Shown one piece after another: positions 56,667 to 64,000 of a stretch of 64,000 nt of DNA. The stretch comes from Mycocentrospora acerina (Eukaryota; Ascomycota; Dothideomycetes; Pleosporales). The notes under the pieces are model-generated. The model ran no database searches. It saw nothing but the letters and a program-made list of their open reading frames with translations, and was not told the DNA's origin. Within the stretch, counting starts at the first letter, position 1, and the number at the start of each line of letters is the position of its first letter. The position numbers and the translations under genes are program-made. The stretch is taken from assembly GCA_022701365.1 (NCBI GenBank), contig JAKUHH010000151.1, positions 255,446-319,445 of the forward strand, read 5' to 3'.

Positions 56667-58050
56667 TCAACTCTTGATTGAACTGCCCACCCTGCTCACA
56701 AACTCTTCCACGTCACTTAAAAGAGCCTGGGGTTGCTCTAAGGCAGCAAAATGACCTCCCTTGTAGTAGAATACCCGATCAGCTATAGTTCATCAGGTAT
56801 CGGGAGAATGGGGGGGAATACTCACTTTGTTGTGTACCGTGTGTTGCACAAGATTGGGAAACGCTTCAGCAGCCCAAGCTCTCGGCAGCATAAGTACCTC
56901 ACCAAGAAAGTGGGAATAGCCAAGTGGCTTCTCTCTGCTGGTCTCAAGCGCATTAAAGCTTGCGATACCTGGATAAGGATAGACGCTTTGCGGAATGGTT
57001 GATGTGAACCAGTACAAACTCACACCAGTGAGGATTACATCTATTGGAATAGGCTCATCAGCCCATTCCAGCATCTTCTCGCCAACCCTACTTCCGTCAG
57101 CCTCGGAGATAAACCTTGTCAAATTTGTGAGTCAAGCTTTACCATGCTAGAAGGGCCAATGGGCTGGATGACAGTGTCAGGCCAATGGTTGCAGGACGAG
57201 TGCTGTGCTCAAGGGCATAAGCGTTTCCTGTAGCTCCCCAAGCCTCCATCCGGTGAAGATGCTGAAACTCCTCAGGCGTCAAGAGATCGGTGCTTCCTTT
57301 GAAATCCTTGATCGCGAGGAAGTTGACTACAAGCTTTTAGCCAAAGCAGCAAAGCCTAGGTGCGGCTGATGTGCTGCACCGAGAATGAATGATCGTACTG
57401 TGAGCTGCTATGCAGGCATTCGACTCCCTTAACAGAATCAATGATAGCATAGAATCGATGTCACCCCCTTGCGCGACGTAACCCTTGCCAAAACCAAGGT
57501 CAATCATCAGCTGGTCTATGACCTGTGCAGCGGCGCCCAATGTGAATTCTTTTTCATGGCCTATCTCTGAAGAGAACGCAAAACCAGGAAGTGACGGGAC
57601 AATCACATGATAGGGCAATGAATCGGGAGTGTATTTCTTTCTCAGCAGGTCAAGAATGGGCAAGAACTCGACGAATGAGCCTGGCCAGCCGTGCATGAAA
57701 ACAATGGGAAGAGCATCCATCTTTGTAGAGAAGAGGGCAACAAAGTGCACTTCGAGTTGGCCGTGGTCCTGATTGTGGATCGGGATCTTAAAATTAGGAA
57801 ACGAGTTGATGCGAGCCTCTTGCTGTCGCCAGTCAAAATGGTGTAGCCACGCTTCTTTAGCATCGGCTAGCCAGTCACGAGAGATGCCATACCTCCCATC
57901 TGTTTGTTCGTTGTACCATGTCTTTGGGGCTATCTTGGAGAGCTCAAGCAGCGTCTTGAGCTCTTCAATGCTTTGGTCCGGGATAAGCACGCAGTACGGT
58001 TCTGGTTTTCGTAGAACATTCTGTGGGCAAACTCCAAACTCAGGAGCCAT
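56667..58050 (-). CDS. epoxide hydrolase (microsomal-type, EHN + alpha/beta hydrolase)
   Basis: The family opens epoxides with water through an Asp nucleophile. Four exons are inferred: 58050-57399, 57326-57143, 57087-56826 and 56759-56667 (introns 72, 55 and 66 nt), giving 396 residues, a normal length. The joins recover family text: AAHI-NFLAIKDFKGSTDL, LALLAW-VGEKMLEWADEP, and QHTVHNK-GGHFAALEQPQAL. The N-terminal EHN domain has ISRDWLADAKEAWLHHFDWR. The oxyanion motif HGWPGSFVEFLPI, the acid Tyr region SLYWFTSTIPQSVYPY and the catalytic His in KGGHFAALE are present. The nucleophile elbow reads AQGGDIDSML, where families normally have GGDIGS: the small residue after Ile is Asp, a change expected to disturb the elbow. 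The gene lies alone between two AT-rich blocks, so it may be partly damaged by RIP despite an open frame. Confidence 0.85.
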
Positions 58051-59239
58051 ACGAACTGTCGCTGTTGTTTTATGCTTTTCTTAGTCCGGGGTGGTCGTGT
58101 TGTCAGGAGGGTGGGGGCTGAAAATGCAATGTTGAGAATGATGTTGTCTCATAAACTACTCGTCTCGGCTTTTATATGACGAGGAGATCGGTCGGAGGCC
58201 GTGGATGCCGGCTAGTGCATCTCTAACTATGCTCAGCCACGATTCGGACCTACAAAGGAGCTTGTTAAAATTAAATTCTATAGCCAGTATGACTAGCTAT
58301 GGTATATTGCAACAGGCTAGTGGAAGCAGGGTACTAGGGACAAGTTGATTTGTTGTGTTAAAAATAACGAACATTGTACCCAAGATACAGAAGGGTTTCT
58401 ACCTCTCCCACTAAATCTGTTTAGGCTAAACAGACTCTCTGTTGAGGTCCCATGATACAAGTTTTCTACCTAAACTACTTTCCTTACAGTGTCCATGCGC
58501 GTGATGCCTGCATTCGCGTTCACGCCTGTAAGAGGCAAACTAACATAATCTCTAACATGTCATAACTAAACTATTCTAATATTATTTAACGCTACTATTA
58601 AAACTAGAGTCTTTCTAGACTACAAGAAAAGTTCTCTGTTTATAAACAGATTTCTTGTAGACTTTTAATTACTTAATTAACAGTGTCTTAACAATCTAAG
58701 ATAACTCTAGCACTTTAATTATTATAGTAAGCTGATTAGTACAATATGAATACTTCTTTTAAATAGACTTAAAAATTAAGTTTTTAAGAAAGTTAAAATA
58801 AGAAACTAGATAATGTAATAGGCTAGGCATAGTAAGGAGTCCTAGCACAATCCTTAATCTAATTAATAGCTAACAAAGAACTAACTGCTAAGCTACTTAG
58901 ACTTCCTAAGATAAATCTTATCTTAAGGCTTTTTAAGAATAACTTGCAGACTAAGATACTCTATAGATGGCTTATTGAAACTAGACAGATAGTCTAAACA
59001 GACTAACTAAGAACCTAAACCTTACCTAGCACTACTTCTATATACCCAGCAACACTAGATACCTTACAGACAATACACAGATATAATCTAACTGAATATA
59101 GAATGACTAGACAGGTATAAATAGATATGTACAGACAAGATATTATAGCTATTAATTTATTTATGTAATACCATGCACAAGCCATTAGGACCAGCCTTTT
59201 AAAGGTTATAAGTAATAGAAGATTTAATATTAAGCTTAC

Positions 59240-59525
59240 TAGAACGTTAACAACATCACAATCACTTACTACCCCTAAGCTAACTAACACCCATCTAGAA
59301 GTAACCTAATTTATATCTAAACTAGATAGTTATCTTAGAATAAGGTATATAAGGTTGCAGGTTGTAAAGCTTTATAAGAGTAGTTTTCTATATCCTTTAT
59401 ACAAGACCTATAGGTGTAGAGAATAGTATCTTTAGTATACCTTCTAGTGCTAGCACTCTTATATCCGTAGTAGTAGACATTTTAGACGTTATTCAGATTA
59501 CTCTCTTATTACCTGCGTTGTTACA
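59240..59525 (-). mobile_element. solo LTR, copy D (diverged)
   Basis: 286 bp on the minus strand, ending GCGTTGTTACA. It aligns to the whole of copies A-C, including the CTATAGGTGTAGAGAATAG region. The other end reads TAGAAC in place of TGTAAC, so it is mutated. Confidence 0.7.
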
Positions 59526-61157
59526 GCTACCTATTTGGTATTATTAATACTACTTTCTTTAGAGTTACTATTAAAGTTTATAGCTTCCTAGCAGACCTAA
59601 AACTAATGCTAATATAATAGAGCACTTATTAAATATTAGTGTATCAATTTAGAAAGGTTATAAGATTGTTACCACAGTATATTAAATTTTCTATACTATG
59701 CAATAATTACATTTTTAAAACCTCCTATTTTGCTACTAGCTGCAGCCTACATATGCTCCAGTTGCGAGTTAAAAGTCTTGTTGCAGCTCTGCTTAAACTA
59801 CACTACAAATATTAACTTAGTGAATGTTAACTACTACATTGCACCTATTTAAGAATATATTTAAGTGATAGAGAAATAAAACTACTTATATTAAGCCTTA
59901 AATTTATTAAAACAATCTTTAGTTATCTTTGTTTCTTCTATTTACTATACTATAAATTAAATTATCTTTTAAATACTGTTGTATAAGGTATAATTTACTA
60001 TACTTCTTTTAAGTTAAAAAAAGTCTTCTATACAGTAGATTTACTTATTAAATTAAACTTTAGATTTAGATTGTAATTTGTTTTTAAAGGCCTTACTATA
60101 GATGCTTAATAAAGTTAACATCTAGAGAATTAGAAACATGTTAAGTACTCTAAAACTTATAATATTCTATCTATACTTTTGTAACATTTTGCTAGTTAAA
60201 CCTATTTTAAAGTTTACACTATAAAATAAATTTCTCTTTTAGAACATAATAGCAGCTGCGTGCTTTATTTTTGCTATTACGAAGGGTAATATTATAAGTT
60301 ATTAATATAAATGAACTTGTGCTAATATTAGTTCTTAAGGTTACTAAAATTATACCTTATACTATCTTAGCTTGCCTGTATAAAGTAGTTTTTTTATTAA
60401 CTAATTTATACATAAGTTTCTTATTAAAGTAGTAGAAAGCATCTTTAGCAGAGCATTACACAGCTTAAATAATACTATATTTATTACTAAACTTATAAGC
60501 TACTTTTTTAAAAGTTAAAAATCTCTAATTAATTATTGCTTTAAAGTAAAGTAATAATTTGTTTAAGTTAAGTATAACTACTATTGTAGTCTATAGTTAT
60601 AAAAATCTTTTGTTAAAGGACTAAGTATATAGTGCTCTTTAAAATATAAGTAATAGTCTAGTTAGGTAGATGCAACTTAGACTACTTTAAGAGCTTTTTA
60701 TATTTAAATTTAAGGTAGTTTCTTACTATTTTAATTAATAGATGCCCCTTATAACGCAATAAAGTAGCTATGCAGCTTAACTAAACTCTACTATTTAAAT
60801 ATCTATTTATATTTTATCTCTTAGTTATGCGCTGCACAGTGCGCTAAAAGGTGCGCTGCTACATGTTAAACTAAGCTGTAACTTTACCTGTCTTTATGCT
60901 AGACTTAATAGCTGTATTTCTCTTATTAAGCAAGTAATCTAAAAACTTATAATTTAAATAATAATTGGTAAAAACAATAGAACTGTAAGCTTGTATATTA
61001 GTAGTATAGCAGTAATTACATTTAGAGCGTTTAATTTTAAGTTTGCAAGGGCACAAGGCCTAAGCGTTGCTTCGATTAGACTTTTGACCTAGTAATATAC
61101 ATGCAGATAACCTAGTAGGCTACTGAAAGGGCACTAGGAGGGAGGGGGAGCAGCATG

Positions 61158-61280
61158 CTGGTGGTGCTGGTGCTGGTGCTGGTGCTAGTGCTGGTGCTGG
61201 TGCTAGTGCTGGTGCTGCTAGTGCTAGTGCTAGTGCTAGTGCTAGTGCTAGTGCTAGTGCTGCTGTTGCTGCTAGTGCTG
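61158..61280. repeat. GTGCTG/GTGCTA hexamer array
   Basis: About 20 tandem units; a GC-rich array inside an AT-rich block. Confidence 0.95.
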
Positions 61281-61689
61281 TTAAAGTTGTAGTGATACTT
61301 TCAATGTGCTTATTAGTAAAGACGCTAGAAAAATCGCTAAATAAAGGATATATATAAAAAAGTTAATCATAACTTCTAAGGAGATTTAGATTCTAGAGTA
61401 GAAAGTCTTTAGATTTAAGATTTTGTATTGAGGTAGTAAATTTAGTTTTTAAGTTAATAACAAAGACGTATTCTCTGTTCTTAAAGAAATATATAAAATC
61501 TTATAAAAATATTACATTAGTATACTAAGACAGTAAAAATTAGACAAAGAAAAGATTTTAATTACACAACATAAAGGCTTGCTTTAAATATAAAGACACA
61601 AAGCTAAGTATTTTGAAATTTAGAAATATATCTGTAAAGATAATAAATAACTTTGCATAGAGAGTCTTTTACATATTGAGAAGAGGAGT

Positions 61690-61980
61690 AGTATTATATA
61701 TATAATACTACATCTTAGCTTACCTTTAAATTAAGTAGTACCTATTTAGAAGCTCTATATTACACACTTGCCTTAGTTAAGGATAATTAAGAAAGTGTTT
61801 ATAGAATAGGGAGAAGCTATATAGCCTTATAAAACAGTTTATCTAAGCCTCTTTATATAAGTCTAATAGGTGTAGAGGAATGTATCATTAGTATACCTTC
61901 TTATCCAAGCACTCCTATATGCCTTGAAGTAGACATTAAGACTCTTTTCAGATTACTCTCTTCTTACCTGCGTTATTACA
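61690..61980 (-). mobile_element. solo LTR, copy E (strongly decayed)
   Basis: Its last ~130 bp (TAGGTGTAGAGGAATGTATC to TTACCTGCGTTATTACA) clearly match copies C and D; the left end is only roughly placed. Confidence 0.55.
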
Positions 61981-62109
61981 TGCTCTGTCTTACGCTACTA
62001 TCCATATTTCTAGAGAAAGCAAGGACAACGCTGCAAAAGCACACCAAAACTGGTTGCTACAAAAACAACAAAAACACAAAAAACCAAGAAAACCCAGCTA
62101 CTACAGTAG

Positions 62110-62197
<88 letters not shown>
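62110..62197. repeat. (CTA)29 microsatellite
   Basis: Eighty-eight bases of uninterrupted TAC/CTA repeat. Confidence 0.98.
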
Positions 62198-63419
62198 ACA
62201 AGCTTAACCTATCTTGCTATACACAAACGGGTTAAAGCACAGAGAAGAGACTGTAGTAGGCTATTATTAAATAGACCTACTAAGTCTAATCTGCCTATAG
62301 GCAAATAGTTATAATCTAAGATAAAGCATAGAAATTATTAATACTAAGCTATTTGATATCTATAAAGTACCTAGCAACTTAATTTTAAAAGAACTTTTTG
62401 TAGAGATAATTTATAATTTTTAAAAATAGCTAAGCTGCTATTAAAAAGGCCATAAAGCACCGCACTGATAAGAAAATAAATAACAAGCTACTAAATTACT
62501 ACTCTATGTAAAACATTAGTATAAATAGGAAACAAAGTGAATTTTAAACACATACTAAGTTAAAAAGTTAAAGAGAATTAACTAAACTATTAGACTAGTA
62601 AAAATAGGCCTAAAGTATATTAAAGCAGAGAAAAATTGTTTTTAGATCTGCTTAAAATATAAGTTTTAAGAAGAAATGCTTTTACACTAAAAACTAGTTA
62701 GTAAGAAGCTAAAAAAAAAAGAGTTAAAAGATATAATAATACAAAAGAGTAGTTAGGTCTTTACTTACTGCTAAACTTTTATTGTTTCTTAAGCAAATAT
62801 AATTAGCTTACTAATAGCTTAAAATAAGAAAATGGTTTATTTAAATTTTATACCTAAAGCTAGAAGCAAAGTTAATAAAAAGAGGGAATTCTAGTAACTA
62901 TAATACTCTATAAATATCTAAGTACTTACTCTTATAATTTAAATACTATAAAGGATAGAGAAACTTTTTAAAAAAATTTAGCAAATAGTAACTTTTACTT
63001 TAAACATTAGAGTAAATTAATTAGCCTTGTTAAAGTTTATATAAAAAAATTAAGTTAGTAATAAAAAAAAGCTACCTACTGCAGATGCTCTTACTTAAAG
63101 GCCTACTTTAATAATAAAGATATATTTATGAAAACTATATTAAGTGACACCATCTAGTAAGATTACTACTACTATTTTACTAGACTTCTAAAGCTCTAGC
63201 AAAGAGAGCTTAGTATAGGTAGGAAAATCATCGCTTTAGAGACAAATGTCTGCATAAGCATTATTATATTTAGTCTAGCTAGTTAGATAGATTAAGGCAA
63301 CATAAATAAAGAAGAAAAATCACAGGCTCTACTAATAGTTAAGTCAGTTGTATTATATCTCCTTACTTAAAACCCTTGCCTCTATAGCCCTTTAGATAAT
63401 GGGTTTATACCCTTCTAGT

Positions 63420-63620
63420 TTTAGCCTAAGGGTTGTATATTCTAATTGCAACAATTGTTATAGACTTGCCTTTTCACAATTAGATATAGAAAGTCTTTAT
63501 AGTAGTATTAAGTATCTCAAGGAGTGTCTATACTAATTGCTCTGATGTTCCTATGTTTATGTGTCACGTGTTCGCTTACCTTCTCAGAGTTGTTCCGTGT
63601 GTTGTCAACCCTTTGCAACA
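63420..63620. repeat. repeat family 2, copy C
   Basis: Best preserved copy: TTGTTATAGACTTGCC, GTATTAAGTATCTCAAGGAG and GTTCGCTTACCTTCTCAGAG. It keeps several CpG/GC words that are lost in the other two copies. Confidence 0.7.
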
Positions 63621-63972
63621 ATTATATATTAAAAAAAATCGTTAAATGTTATTACTTACTTGCAAATCTGTAATAGGATTACTATTAATGTTAAATATTG
63701 CAAAACACTTTAAAATAGTAATTTGCTCTTTAAGTATGCTCAAACTATCATGTTCTGTACTATTTAAGATCTTGTGCTAGTTAAGATAATTTAAGCCTGT
63801 TTATAGTGCATGTAATGACAAAAAGAATTCTTAGGAGCTATACTAACTAAAGTGTGCCTTAAAAAAATTGCAAATGTTTGAAATATATATAGAATGCTAT
63901 AGGTTGTAAAAGAATTCAATGCGTTGTTATAATAGGCACTAATGCTTCTTAAATTTCTCGCCTGCTTAGGCA

Positions 63973-64000
63973 CCCCCCCCCCCCCCCCCCCCCCCCCCCC
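63973..64000. repeat. terminal poly-C run
   Basis: At least 28 C in a row, running off the window end. Confidence 0.95.

Larger units (their letters stand above)
58250..64000. other. AT-rich, RIP-like repeat block 2
   Basis: About 5.7 kb, AT-rich and nearly without ORFs. Contains LTR copies D and E, a third copy of repeat family 2, GTGCTG and CTA arrays, and a terminal C run. No gene is seen. Confidence 0.85.

Noticed and set aside
61980..62308. ORFs of poly-Thr, poly-Tyr and poly-Ser
   Set aside because: They are only the translation of the CTA repeat in different frames.
1..64000. Search for tRNA, rRNA and CRISPR arrays
   Set aside because: No cloverleaf with A and B boxes, no rRNA core motif and no spaced direct-repeat array was recognised; the tandem arrays lack unique spacers.

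Overview
The window looks like a piece of a filamentous ascomycete chromosome, most likely a Dothideomycete of the Pleosporales type (inferred from gene style, not from a search). The genes carry short introns (mostly 47-60 nt, GTRNGT donors, CTRAY branch points, YAG acceptors). Housekeeping genes (MSH6, PIG-U/GAB1, NOP7) sit beside secreted-enzyme genes and AT-rich, repeat-filled blocks that look like products of repeat-induced point mutation (RIP).

Layout. 1-11 kb is a dense conserved core: the 3' end of a ZIP zinc transporter, mismatch-repair MSH6, a small acidic lysine-rich nuclear-type protein, the GPI-transamidase subunit PIG-U, and the ribosome-biogenesis protein pescadillo (NOP7), with PIG-U and NOP7 divergent. 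11-31 kb is looser: a secreted heme-thiolate (chloroperoxidase-type) peroxidase, several fungal proteins of unknown function, an MFS drug/proton antiporter, a protein with a C-terminal domain opening LRLPAxVRNRIYEY, a proline-rich membrane-anchored protein, and a patatin-like lipase of the Tgl/Sdp1 type. 31-41 kb is gene-poor, with one serine/proline-rich protein and many simple repeats. 41-46 kb has a secreted glyoxal/galactose oxidase with three chitin-binding modules and a Golgi-type GT8-like glycosyltransferase. 46-53 kb is a decaying zone: an aspartic-protease-like pseudogene, a 66-residue secreted peptide with a KEX2-like site, a broken Cys-containing ORF, and a HET-domain pseudogene. 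53-64 kb is AT-rich and has no intact gene except an epoxide-hydrolase island at 56.7-58.1 kb.

The AT-rich blocks contain at least four recognisable copies of one ~286-bp element. It starts TGTAAC and ends GTTACA, has an internal TATATAAAAGG box, and the two best copies are flanked by 5-bp target duplications (GTTTC, GTTTT). These are the hallmarks of solo LTRs. One copy is nested inside another, and removing it restores a 286-bp element. Pseudogene stops bordering the blocks (TAG, TGA) are the kind produced by C-to-T change, fitting RIP leakage into flanking genes.

Exon-intron structures were worked out by hand from splice signals, frame continuity and family motifs. Each model with stated exons sums to a multiple of three. 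Family assignments rest on recognised motifs; no database was consulted.
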